This document shows, one piece after another, positions 26,625-34,882 of a stretch of DNA of 64,000 bases. A program made the position numbers and the translations under genes. Location of the stretch: assembly GCF_020618475.1 (NCBI RefSeq), contig NZ_CP085335.1:1302001-1366000 (forward strand). The letters run 5' to 3'. This DNA comes from Haladaptatus halobius (GTDB lineage: Archaea > Halobacteriota > Halobacteria > Halobacteriales > Haladaptataceae). The notes beneath the pieces were generated by a model. That model was not told the origin of the DNA and made no database searches. It saw only the letters and a list, made by a program, of their open reading frames with translations. Each line of letters opens with the position of its first letter. Position 1 is the stretch's first letter.

Positions 26625-28025
26625 GTGCTCAAAACGACAAGCGGTGCGGCGGTTGGTCTCGCTGTCAACGGGCTTACGAACGCGAAGCCGGATGATCTCG
26701 TGCGGGTCAACGTCGGTTATAGCGGGAAAGGAGGCCGGAAGGCGGCGTTGAACGCGGCTTCCGCCGTACGTCGTGATTTCAGCTTCGACGCGCTCTCGAT
26801 CGAAGTTCCCAAGCGAGCCGTCGCGGCACTCAAACGTCGTCCGGACGTGCGCTACGTCGAAGAGGACGGCCAGATGCACGCACTCGCCGACTCCGTCCCG
26901 TGGGGCGTCGACCGCGTGGACGCGGAGCAGGCACACGCGGACGGCTACACTGGCGCGGATGCAGACATCGCTATTCTCGACACGGGTATCGACTCCAACC
27001 ACTCCGACCTCAACAACGTCGGCTACAGTCGCGGATTCGGCTACAGCACGTGGGAAGACGGCAACGGTCACAGTACCCACTGCGCCGGAATCGCGGCGGC
27101 GGAAAACGACGGACAGGGCATCAAGGGTGTCGCTTCCGACGCGACGCTCCACGCCGGGAAAGTGCTGAGCGACAGCGGCAGCGGCTCGTTCTCCGACATC
27201 GCGGCCGGCGTCGAGTGGACGGCGAATCAGGGCTTCGACGTGGCCAGCATGAGTCTCGGTGCGTCGTCCGGTTCCTACACGCTACAGGACGGCTGTAACT
27301 ACGCCAACAACAGCGGCGTCTTCGTCGTCGTGGCGGCGGGCAACAGCGGACCGTGTTCGGACTGCGTCGGCTATCCGGCTGCCTACTCCAGCGTGATGGC
27401 GGTCAGTTCGACCAACTCCAGCGACGATCTCTCCTCGTTCTCCAGTCAGAGGCCGGAGGTCGAAATCGCCGCACCGGGAAGTGACATCTACTCGACGTAC
27501 GTCGACGGGACGTACACCAAGCTCTCGGGCACCTCGATGGCGTGTCCGCACGTCGCCGGTGCCGCCGGGCAACTGATGGCGAACGGCTCCACCAATTCGG
27601 AGGCTCGAAGTCAGTTGAAATCCACCGCCGAGGACATCGGTCTGTCGAGCAACGAAAGCGGGTCGGGGCTGCTCGACGTGGCCGCCGGGTCGTGTTCAAC
27701 CTGTAGCAGCTATCCCGCCGACTACCCGGAAGTCGCCTCGGTCGGTGCAACGAACGAGAACAACGGCGTCCTCTCCACCAGCAGTACGTCGGTGGACATC
27801 TTCGCGCCGGGCGAAAGCATCTACTCGACCGTTCCGGCCGGGTACACGACGTACTCCGGCACGTCGATGGCGACCCCGCACGTCGCCGCGGCGGCGGGTA
27901 TCCTGATGGCCCAACGCGGCTACTCCAACACGAACGTGCTGACGCGCCTCCGTAACACGGCACAGCCCGTCACCAACTGTTCGGGATGCGGACTCCTCGA
28001 CGTTCGTGCGGCGGTCAACTTCTGA
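26625..28025 (+). CDS. Halolysin-like S8 subtilase with duplicated Ser segment (halolysin 2)
   Basis: The clean frame starts at a GTG (26625) and gives 466 residues. It has an I9 propeptide, catalytic Asp in ILDTGIDSNHSD, His in NGHSTHCAG, Asn in AAGNSGP and Ser in SGTSMACPH. The region after LLDVAAG is unusual: a second copy of about 110 residues of the C-terminal half of the catalytic domain, with SSYPADYP, FAPGESIYS and a second SGTSMATPHVAAAAG. Upstream of the GTG the same frame reads SRRDV, a Tat motif, but the only nearby ATG (26594) is one base out of frame. As written, the Tat signal cannot be made from that ATG. Confidence 0.82.
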   Translation: MLKTTSGAAVGLAVNGLTNAKPDDLVRVNVGYSGKGGRKAALNAASAVRRDFSFDALSIEVPKRAVAALKRRPDVRYVEEDGQMHALADSVPWGVDRVDAEQAHADGYTGADADIAILDTGIDSNHSDLNNVGYSRGFGYSTWEDGNGHSTHCAGIAAAENDGQGIKGVASDATLHAGKVLSDSGSGSFSDIAAGVEWTANQGFDVASMSLGASSGSYTLQDGCNYANNSGVFVVVAAGNSGPCSDCVGYPAAYSSVMAVSSTNSSDDLSSFSSQRPEVEIAAPGSDIYSTYVDGTYTKLSGTSMACPHVAGAAGQLMANGSTNSEARSQLKSTAEDIGLSSNESGSGLLDVAAGSCSTCSSYPADYPEVASVGATNENNGVLSTSSTSVDIFAPGESIYSTVPAGYTTYSGTSMATPHVAAAAGILMAQRGYSNTNVLTRLRNTAQPVTNCSGCGLLDVRAAVNF

Positions 28026-28077
28026 GACGACGCGCTCGGGGCAACCTTTTCGAGTCACCCCGTCGAAGCGTGAATCA

Positions 28078-28410
28078 ATGCCACTAGCAAGCGACGTAAC
28101 CGCGACGACCGGCGGTGGAACCGTCGAGTTCGAACTGACGGTTCGAAATCCGGACGACGACCCGGCGGACGTGACCTTCCGGAGCGGCCTCGAAGCCGAC
28201 TTCGCGGTGCTCGACGAAGACGTCGAAATCTGGCGGGCGAGCGACGGGCAGATGTTCACGCAGGCGCTTCGGTCGGAGACGTTCGACTCCGGTGCGGAGG
28301 AGACCTACACTGCGAGATGGCCCGACCCGGCGCCGGGTCGGTACACCGTCGTCGCAACGCTCGAACTGGTGGAAGAAGACGTGGAAGCGCGAACCGATTT
28401 CTCGGTGTGA
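28078..28410 (+). CDS. BsuPI-type proteinase inhibitor domain protein
   Basis: A 110-residue beta-sandwich-like protein (TVEFELTVRNPDDDPADVTF, GLEADFAVLDEDVEIW, FTQALRSETFDSGAEETY, PGRYTVVATLEL). The order of these strands matches the BsuPI domain of the Bacillus intracellular proteinase inhibitor. It has no signal peptide and lies 52 bases after halolysin 2. It may restrain halolysin activity inside the cell; that is inference from family and neighbourhood. Confidence 0.78.
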   Translation: MPLASDVTATTGGGTVEFELTVRNPDDDPADVTFRSGLEADFAVLDEDVEIWRASDGQMFTQALRSETFDSGAEETYTARWPDPAPGRYTVVATLELVEEDVEARTDFSV

Positions 28411-28440
28411 TCCGTGAAAATCGGTGTCGTCGCGGAACGG

Positions 28441-29373
28441 TTATCGGCGTAGTTCGTCGTACAACTGCTCGGCCGCTTTCCGAACCGCCTCGTCGCTGCT
28501 CTGAGTGGGATTCCAGCCGAGCGCGGACAGTTTCTCGATGGAGAGGCGCATCTTCGGCACGTCGCCCGTCCAGCCGCGGTCGCCGCCGGTGTACTCGTAC
28601 TCGGGGTCGAGATCCATCACGTCGGCCACGATGTCGGCGATGGTGTTGACCGAGGTGGTCGTCCGCGTGCCGAGGTTGTAGATATTGAGGTCGTCATCCG
28701 CAGTCTCGACGACGTGGCACATCGCGTCGATGCACTCCTCGACGTGCAGGTAGGATTTCTCCTGTAGACCGTTTCCAAGGATGGTCAGCGTCTCGGGGTC
28801 GGAGAGGAGTTTCTCGATGAAGTCCGGAATGACGTTACCGCGCTGGTGCGGCCCGACGATGTTGGCGAACCGATACACCCACGACGTGATGCCATGCGAG
28901 TGGGCGTACGTCGAGACGATGCCCTCGTCGGCGAGTTTGCTCGCGCCGTAGATGCTGATGGGTTCGAGGGGAGCGTAGTCCTCCGGCGTCGGCATCGGCG
29001 CTTCGCCGTACACCGTCGAGGAGGAGGTGAACGCGAGGTTGGTGACGCCGACCTCGTGCATCCGTTCGAGGACGTTGTACGTCATCTCGCCGTTCTCTTC
29101 GAACAACTGGCGGGGGTCGGAGTAGTTCGTGTCGGTGTACGCCGCGAAGTGGAAGACGATATCGAGGTTTTCGGTGACGACCTCGGCCACGTCGACCTCG
29201 TCGGTCATATCCACCTGCACGAACTCGACCCCTTCGGGAACGCGGTCGCGGGTTCCCTTCGAGAGATCGTCGGCGACCGTCACATCGTTTTCCTCCGACA
29301 GTCGCTTGGCGAGGTGAGAGCCGACCAGTCCGGCACCGCCGGTTACGAGCACTCGTTTCCCGGAGAGTTGCAT
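28441..29373 (-). CDS. NAD-dependent nucleotide-sugar epimerase/dehydratase
   Basis: A 310-residue extended-SDR enzyme. The NAD motif is VTGGAGLVGSH, the catalytic Ser-Tyr-Lys pattern shows as TSSSTVYGE and SIYGASKLA, and RFANIVGP follows. UDP-glucose 4-epimerase or a similar sugar nucleotide enzyme is likely, for surface glycan synthesis. The ATG at 29373 follows the family start; the longer frame adds 27 residues that do not belong. Confidence 0.88.
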   Translation of the reverse strand: MQLSGKRVLVTGGAGLVGSHLAKRLSEENDVTVADDLSKGTRDRVPEGVEFVQVDMTDEVDVAEVVTENLDIVFHFAAYTDTNYSDPRQLFEENGEMTYNVLERMHEVGVTNLAFTSSSTVYGEAPMPTPEDYAPLEPISIYGASKLADEGIVSTYAHSHGITSWVYRFANIVGPHQRGNVIPDFIEKLLSDPETLTILGNGLQEKSYLHVEECIDAMCHVVETADDDLNIYNLGTRTTTSVNTIADIVADVMDLDPEYEYTGGDRGWTGDVPKMRLSIEKLSALGWNPTQSSDEAVRKAAEQLYDELRR

Positions 29374-29538
29374 GTCCCAACCTGTGCGGGTTGCGTGCAA
29401 GTGTTTTCCGGTCTTCGGTAGTACGCGAGGAGTTCCGGAAATCCGAATCGTCACATAAACCCGGAGATACGAATTTTAAGTTATGGTTTCAATCGACGCC
29501 AATAACGCTTATTTTCGTGACCGAGAGTGAGTACCACC

Positions 29539-31107
29539 ATGCCATCAGAGACGTTCGGCATGATAAGTCTGTTTCCAGCACTGCTCGCCATCGTACTGAC
29601 GTTGGTGTCGCGGCAAGCGTTGCTCTCGCTGTTCGCCGGAATCTGGCTCGGTGCGACGATCCTCGTCGGTTGGAACCCCGTGGCCGGTGCCGCCCGCAGT
29701 TTACAGTTCGTCGTGACGAACCTCACCGACGCGTTCAACGTCAAACTACTCCTGTTCACGTTCCTCATCGGCGCGATGCTGGGGATGATATTCCTCTCCG
29801 GCGGGATGCGTTCCGTGGCGGACGCCATCGTCAAGCGAGTGAAGACGGGTCGGCAGGCCCAACTCGGCACCTCGATTCTGGGCATGCTCATCTTCTTCGA
29901 CTCCTACGCGAGCACGATGATCTCGGGGTCGGTGATGCGCCCCGTGACCGATCGCTTCGACGTGAGCCGGGAGAAACTGGCGTACATCCTCGATTCGACC
30001 ACCGCGCCCACCGCCAGCATCGCCGTGGTTTCGACGTGGCTCGGCTACGAGGTGGGACTCATCCAACAGCAGTTCAACTCGCTCGGCATCCAGAAGAGCG
30101 CCTTCGTGGTGTTCATCCAGTCCATCCCATTCCGCTTCTACAGCCTGTTCGCGCTCGCGCTGGTCTTCGTCGTCGTGCTCACCGACTGGGATTTCGGCCC
30201 GATGCGGGCCGCCGAGCGTCGCGCCCGCCGGGAAGGCAAGGTGCTCCGCGACGACGCCAACCCGCTGATGGAGACGCAGGCGAGCGACATCGAGACGCCA
30301 GACCACGTCGACCCGCGCTGGTGGTACTTCGTCTCGCCCATCCTCGTTCTCGTCGCCGTCACCGTCTTCAGCCTTTGGTTCACCGGCGGCGGGATGGGCG
30401 GAAAGTCGTTCAGCGCCGCGCTGAAGACCGCGGACACCGCGAGCGCCATCCTCTGGGCGGCGTTCGGGGGCTGTGCGACGATCCTCGCCATCCTCGTCGG
30501 CCACGCGCGAATCGGACTGGACAGGGTCAGCGACTCCATCTTCGAGGGGTTCAAGATGGTGATGTTCCCGGTCGCCATCCTCTCGCTGGCGTGGAGCATC
30601 GGCTCGGTCAGCGAAGCGCTGGGCGTCGGTCCCTACGTCGTCAGCGTCTCGAAGGGCGTCATCACCCCAGAACTGCTCCCGGCAGTCGTGTTCCTGAGCG
30701 CCGCCATCATCAGCTTCTGCATCGGCACGTCGTGGGGGACGATGGGAATCCTGTTCCCGGTCGCCGTCCCGCTGGCGCACACCCTCGGTACGCCCATCGC
30801 GCTGGCCATCGGTGCAATCCTCACGGGGTCGCTGTTCGGCGACCACTGCTCGCCCATCAGCGACACGACCGTCATGTCGAGCATGTTCGCCGCCAGCGAC
30901 CACGTCGACCACGTCAACACGCAGATCCCCTACGCGCTGCTGGCCGCCGGAATCGCAACGGCGGCGTTCCTCGTCAGCGGCTACACCGGACTCCCGGTCG
31001 GCGTCACGCTCACGCTCGGACTCGCCACGCTCGTCGGCGGGGCGTACGTCCTCTCCGAACACGTCGGCGCGACCGGCGAGTTGGGCGTCGCCCAAGTGTT
31101 CGAGTGA
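29539..31107 (+). CDS. NhaC-family Na+/H+ antiporter
   Basis: A protein of 522 residues with about twelve membrane segments. Conserved stretches of the NhaC family are visible: AGIWLGATIL near the start, FDSYASTMISGSVMRPVTDR, and the very typical GTSWGTMGILFPVAVPLAH followed by LFGDHCSPISDTTVMSS. It exchanges Na+ for H+ (or a substrate such as malate or lactate in relatives). Start at ATG 29539 is chosen because TTATTTTC sits about 25 bases upstream; GTG at 29527 is possible. Confidence 0.92.
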   Translation: MPSETFGMISLFPALLAIVLTLVSRQALLSLFAGIWLGATILVGWNPVAGAARSLQFVVTNLTDAFNVKLLLFTFLIGAMLGMIFLSGGMRSVADAIVKRVKTGRQAQLGTSILGMLIFFDSYASTMISGSVMRPVTDRFDVSREKLAYILDSTTAPTASIAVVSTWLGYEVGLIQQQFNSLGIQKSAFVVFIQSIPFRFYSLFALALVFVVVLTDWDFGPMRAAERRARREGKVLRDDANPLMETQASDIETPDHVDPRWWYFVSPILVLVAVTVFSLWFTGGGMGGKSFSAALKTADTASAILWAAFGGCATILAILVGHARIGLDRVSDSIFEGFKMVMFPVAILSLAWSIGSVSEALGVGPYVVSVSKGVITPELLPAVVFLSAAIISFCIGTSWGTMGILFPVAVPLAHTLGTPIALAIGAILTGSLFGDHCSPISDTTVMSSMFAASDHVDHVNTQIPYALLAAGIATAAFLVSGYTGLPVGVTLTLGLATLVGGAYVLSEHVGATGELGVAQVFE

Positions 31108-31124
31108 GTCGGAATCCATCGATA

Positions 31125-31162
31125 TTCGACCGATAATCGACCGATAGTCGACCGAGATTCGA
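31125..31162 (+). repeat. Tandem 11-bp repeat (TCGACCGATA type)
   Basis: Three units of 11 bases follow head to tail (TTCGACCGATA, ATCGACCGATA, GTCGACCGAGA) and a partial fourth begins. The array lies just after the antiporter stop and before the aTrm56 gene, where it may end transcription or be a binding site. Confidence 0.7.
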
Positions 31163-31196
31163 AACTCCCTAACTCGTCCCGCGCGTTTTTCCGCCC

Positions 31197-31739
31197 ATGC
31201 AGAACGAATCGGAGGTCACCGTCGTCCGTCTGGGCCACCGACCCGGACGCGACGAGCGGATGACCACGCACGTCGGACTCACGGCCCGCGCGCTGGGAGC
31301 GAACCGCGTCGTCCTCCCCGACAACGCGGGGAGGTCGCGCGACACTATCGCGGACATCACCGACCGCTTCGGCGGCCCCTTCTCGGTCGAGTGTTCGGGC
31401 AGCCAGAAGGCGCTCATCCGGAACTGGAAGGGTCGCGTCGCCCACCTGACGATGTACGGCGAGCGGGTTCAGGACGTGGAAGACGAGATTCGAGCAACCA
31501 ACGCCGACACCCCCCTGCTCGTCGTCGTCGGCGCGGAGAAGGTCTCGTTCGACGTGTACGAGGCCGCCGACTGGAACGTCGGCGTGACGAACCAGCCGCA
31601 TTCGGAGGTCGCGGGGTTGGCCGTGTTTCTGGACAGGGTGTTCGAGGGCCGAGAACTGGAGCGCGAATGGGAGGACGCGGAACAGCGCGTGATTCCGAAA
31701 GCGACCGGAAAGCAGGTGGAGTCGGTCGGCGAGGAGTGA
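31197..31739 (+). CDS. tRNA (cytidine-56)-2'-O-methyltransferase aTrm56
   Basis: A 180-residue SPOUT-class methyltransferase. RLGHRPGRDERMTTHVGLTAR near the start and VVGAEKVSFDVYE with VGVTNQPHSEV in the C-terminal knot are the marks of the archaeal aTrm56 family. It adds a 2'-O-methyl group to C56 in the T-loop of tRNAs, a mark found only in archaea. Confidence 0.92.
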   Translation: MQNESEVTVVRLGHRPGRDERMTTHVGLTARALGANRVVLPDNAGRSRDTIADITDRFGGPFSVECSGSQKALIRNWKGRVAHLTMYGERVQDVEDEIRATNADTPLLVVVGAEKVSFDVYEAADWNVGVTNQPHSEVAGLAVFLDRVFEGRELEREWEDAEQRVIPKATGKQVESVGEE

Positions 31740-31909
31740 ACGGACACCGAGCGGGACGAGAAGCGACCGGAACACCGAGAGGGCGACGAAAGAACGCATC
31801 GAAACGCGTTCGCGAATATCGCTCCCTAGCCGGCATTCGAGTCGAAAAGACGCACTTCGACCGTCTCCCGATGGTTTTAAACGGATGAACCACCCGGTAT
31901 AACGTATCA

Positions 31910-32437
31910 ATGGCTTTCGAGGACCTACTGAGCGACCCGGTGATACAGAAGTATCTCCACGAACTGGTCGGCCCCAAGGGAATGCCGGTCGCCGCCGCGC
32001 CGCCGGACGGCGAGGTCACCGACGAGGAACTCGCGGAGGAACTCGACCTCGAACTCAACGACGTTCGCAGGGCGCTCTTCATCCTCTACGAGAACGATCT
32101 CGCGACCTACCGGCGACTCCGCGACGAGGACTCGGGGTGGCTCACCTACCTCTGGACGTTCGAGTACGACAAGATCCCCGAGAACTTGGAGGAGGAGATG
32201 TACCGCCTGCTCGACGCTCTGAAACAGCGCGAGGAGTACGAGCGGAACCACGAGTTCTACCTCTGTGAAATCTGCTCGCTTCGCTTCGAGTTCGGCGAGG
32301 CGATGGACTTCGGCTTCGAGTGCCCCGAATGCGGCTCACCGCTCGAATCGATGGACAACGCGATGCTGGTCGATTCAATGGACGAGCGCATCGAGGAACT
32401 CGAACGCGAACTCAACGTCGAGGAACTCGGAGCATAA
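31910..32437 (+). CDS. tfe: Transcription factor E (TFIIE-alpha homologue)
   Basis: A 175-residue TFE protein. An N-terminal winged helix (residues 1-90, GEVTDEELAEELDLELNDVRRALFILYENDLATY) is followed by a zinc ribbon with CEIC and CPECG. TFE helps RNA polymerase open promoters. It is translationally linked with the next gene (TAATG overlap). Confidence 0.95.
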   Translation: MAFEDLLSDPVIQKYLHELVGPKGMPVAAAPPDGEVTDEELAEELDLELNDVRRALFILYENDLATYRRLRDEDSGWLTYLWTFEYDKIPENLEEEMYRLLDALKQREEYERNHEFYLCEICSLRFEFGEAMDFGFECPECGSPLESMDNAMLVDSMDERIEELERELNVEELGA

Positions 32438-33120
32438 TGGTCGTCCTCGCAACCAAGGTGTACGTCAGCGGCGACGCGAAAGACCGCGCGCTCGACGGTC
32501 TCGGGTCGCTCGTCGAGAACGCCCTCGGCGACCTCGACGTGACGTACGAGATCGGCGTCCGCCGCGACGACTTCGTCACGGTCACGGTCGAAGGCGACGA
32601 CGACGTCGTCGCTCGGAACGTCCTCCGCGAGGAGTGGGGCGAAGTCACGCCAAACCTCCGCGAGGGCGAAACCTACGTCGGAACGCTCGAATCGTGGGAC
32701 GATGAGGGGTTCGTCCTCGACGCCGGGCAGGACGTTCGGATTCCGGCGTCCGAACTCGGCCTTGGCCCCGGCAAGCCCGCCCAACTCGTCGAGCGGTTCG
32801 GTCTCGTCCAGCATCTCCCGATGCGATTCGTGTACGGTGTGGGAGATGCGGACGGCGAACTTTCCCGTCTCGCCGACGAGGAGCGAGACCGCCTATTCGA
32901 CTGGTCTCGAGGCAATGGGCGCGTGAACGTCAACAGCGCGACGCGAGGGGAAGTTCGCGCGACGGTCAACCGCGCCGGACACGCCCGCGACATCGTGACG
33001 GTCGAACGTCTCGGTGTTCTGGAACAGAGCATCGTCTGCACGGAAGACACCGACCCGCCGGGACTACTTGCCAGCATCGGGGAGTACATCCCGGCCGAGA
33101 TCCGTTGCGTCATTCCATGA
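32437..33120 (+). CDS. DUF2110 family protein
   Basis: A 227-residue protein with a KH-like or beta-rich N-terminal half (VTVTVEGDDDVVARNVLREEWGEV) and an OB-like middle (YVGTLESWDDEGFVLDAG). The pattern matches DUF2110, an archaeal family repeatedly found beside tfe, so a transcription or RNA role is suspected. Its ATG overlaps the TAA of tfe, and its own TGA overlaps the next ATG. Confidence 0.82.
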   Translation: MVVLATKVYVSGDAKDRALDGLGSLVENALGDLDVTYEIGVRRDDFVTVTVEGDDDVVARNVLREEWGEVTPNLREGETYVGTLESWDDEGFVLDAGQDVRIPASELGLGPGKPAQLVERFGLVQHLPMRFVYGVGDADGELSRLADEERDRLFDWSRGNGRVNVNSATRGEVRATVNRAGHARDIVTVERLGVLEQSIVCTEDTDPPGLLASIGEYIPAEIRCVIP

Positions 33121-33887
33121 ATCGGCGACTCGTTCTCGCGTTCGGTCTGCTCGTCGTGTTCGCGGCCAGCGCGGGGTGTTCGTCGGTGTTCGGCCCGGAT
33201 CAGATAGCCCAGAAGAAACTCGAAAGGAACGCGTCGTACGAGTGGGACACCGAACAGGACGTGACCTACAACGTCTCCAGCGACGAGTATCGAGCTATCT
33301 ACGATCTCGGCGGGAAGACGACGCTCGAAATCCACCAGCAGGAGGCGCTCGGGGAGAAAGCACCCGTCGAGATATCCGCGGTCAAATTCCGCTACGCCAA
33401 CGGGACGGTCGTCGGTGCCGACGATATTCGGGTGAGGAAGACGAAATCGAAGACCATCATCACGCCTCCGAAAGGGAAGGGGAAGCTGGCGTACACCGCC
33501 CCGAGGCGCGGAAAGACGTTCTCTGTGCCGACCTACTTGAAAGACCGAAGCTACGAGGTTATCATCCCTCGCGGGATGCGCGTCGATCTGTTCCTGCTGA
33601 GCGACGTGCGTCCTGGGAACTACAAGACCGAAATGCGCGACGGTCGGGTTCACATCGTCTGGGACAAATCGATAAACCCGGACGCTATCTCCGTTCGCTA
33701 CTATCTGGCCCGCGATAAGTTCATCTTCGGCGGGGTGGTCGGCGTCGCGTTACTGGTCGGCCTCGCGGGGCTCGCGTACTTCCGCCTCCAGATTCGCCAA
33801 CTCGAACGCGAACGCGAGGAACTGGGACTGAACGTGGACGTCTCGGACGACGACTTCGGCGACGACCCGCCGCCGGGGATGCGATAG
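33117..33887 (+). CDS. Lipoprotein with C-terminal membrane helix (DUF5803-like)
   Basis: A 256-residue protein with a lipoprotein signal (MNRRLVLAFGLLVVFAASAGC), an extracellular domain of about 190 residues, and a membrane helix near residues 204-222 (FGGVVGVALLVGLAGLAYF) followed by a coiled, Glu/Arg-rich cytoplasmic tail. This double anchoring is unusual. I associate it with the haloarchaeal DUF5803 family. It is the third gene of the tfe operon (ATGA overlap). Confidence 0.8.
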   Translation: MNRRLVLAFGLLVVFAASAGCSSVFGPDQIAQKKLERNASYEWDTEQDVTYNVSSDEYRAIYDLGGKTTLEIHQQEALGEKAPVEISAVKFRYANGTVVGADDIRVRKTKSKTIITPPKGKGKLAYTAPRRGKTFSVPTYLKDRSYEVIIPRGMRVDLFLLSDVRPGNYKTEMRDGRVHIVWDKSINPDAISVRYYLARDKFIFGGVVGVALLVGLAGLAYFRLQIRQLEREREELGLNVDVSDDDFGDDPPPGMR

Positions 33888-33918
33888 TCCTTTTCCGTCT
33901 GGCGACCCATCCTCCGGT

Positions 33919-34611
33919 ATGCGAGTTGCGTTGGTTACCGTCGGAGACGAGATCCTCTCCGGCGACACCGTCAACACGAACGCCGCGTGGCTGGGCGAGC
34001 GTCTGACCGAGCGCGGCGTCTCGGTCGAGCGAATCGTCGTCGTGCCGGACCGCGTGGCCGACATCGCCCGCGTCGTGAACGAGTCGCTCGCCGAGTACGA
34101 CGCCGTCGTCGTCACGGGCGGTCTCGGCCCGACCCACGATGACCTAACGATGGAGGGGGTCGCGGCGGCGGTCGGCGTCCAGGTGGAAGAGCACGACGAA
34201 GCGATTCGCTGGATAGACGAGCACACGGACTACGAACGCGCCGACCTCGTCGCGGGGACGACCCACCTCCCGAAGGGAGCGCGGATGCTCCCGAACGAGG
34301 TCGGCGTCGCCCCCGGCGCGGAAATCGAAGGCGTCTACGTTCTACCGGGCGTGCCTCAGGAGATGCGGGCGATGTTCGAACGCGTGGCCGACGAATTCGA
34401 CGGCGGGCCACACTTCAGAGAGGTTGTCCCGGCGGACGAACCGGAGAGTGCGCTTATCGACCGATTCGCGGAGCTACGCGAACGCTTCGACGTGAAGGTC
34501 GGAAGCTATCCCGGCGACCACGTCCGCGTCAAAATCGAGGGGTCGGACGAGGCCACCGTGCGGAACGCCGCCGACTGGTTGCGCGGGCGCGTCGAACAGC
34601 CCGACCGGTAG
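33919..34611 (+). CDS. CinA-type molybdopterin-binding-fold protein
   Basis: A 230-residue protein containing the MoaB/Mog-like fold seen at the N-terminus of CinA: VTVGDEILSGDTVNTNAAWLG near residue 5-25 and VVTGGLGPTHDDLT near 60. The C-terminal nicotinamide-nucleotide amidase domain of CinA is missing, as is common in archaea. An ADP-ribose pyrophosphatase-like role is reported for CinA N-domains; its role here is not known. Confidence 0.87.
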   Translation: MRVALVTVGDEILSGDTVNTNAAWLGERLTERGVSVERIVVVPDRVADIARVVNESLAEYDAVVVTGGLGPTHDDLTMEGVAAAVGVQVEEHDEAIRWIDEHTDYERADLVAGTTHLPKGARMLPNEVGVAPGAEIEGVYVLPGVPQEMRAMFERVADEFDGGPHFREVVPADEPESALIDRFAELRERFDVKVGSYPGDHVRVKIEGSDEATVRNAADWLRGRVEQPDR

Positions 34612-34617
34612 ACGGTC

Positions 34618-34722
34618 TCAGCGGTAGAGGTACGCCATCCACGCGGCGACCGACGCAATTCCGACGACGAGAACGACGATACCTGCCGCGTTAGTGGGGA
34701 ACGTCTCTGCGAGTGGGAACAT
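34618..34722 (-). CDS. Small membrane protein (34 aa)
   Basis: A 34-residue ORF beginning MFPLAETFPTNAAG and continuing as a hydrophobic helix (IVVLVVGIASVAAWMAYLY) with a terminal Arg. It is likely a single-pass membrane peptide. A TATA-like GTTAAGGG lies about 26 bases upstream. It is tail to tail with the CinA-type gene. Confidence 0.55.
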   Translation of the reverse strand: MFPLAETFPTNAAGIVVLVVGIASVAAWMAYLYR

Positions 34723-34882
34723 ACTCGGCGGTAGCCAGCCTGCACCCTTAACTCTTGAGAACCCGGCGCGGGTGTAACGTCGAAGGTGTCGATACGCGAC
34801 GCGAGAGAACGCGCGAGCGAACTTTATCTCAAAGGCCAGTGTACTTATTGACAGACTCGTCGCAGATGGATGCGGTGGTACC

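Noticed and set aside
29746..31119. A 457-codon minus-strand frame opposite the antiporter
   Set aside because: It is a shadow of the membrane protein gene, very rich in Asp, Arg and Glu with no domain.
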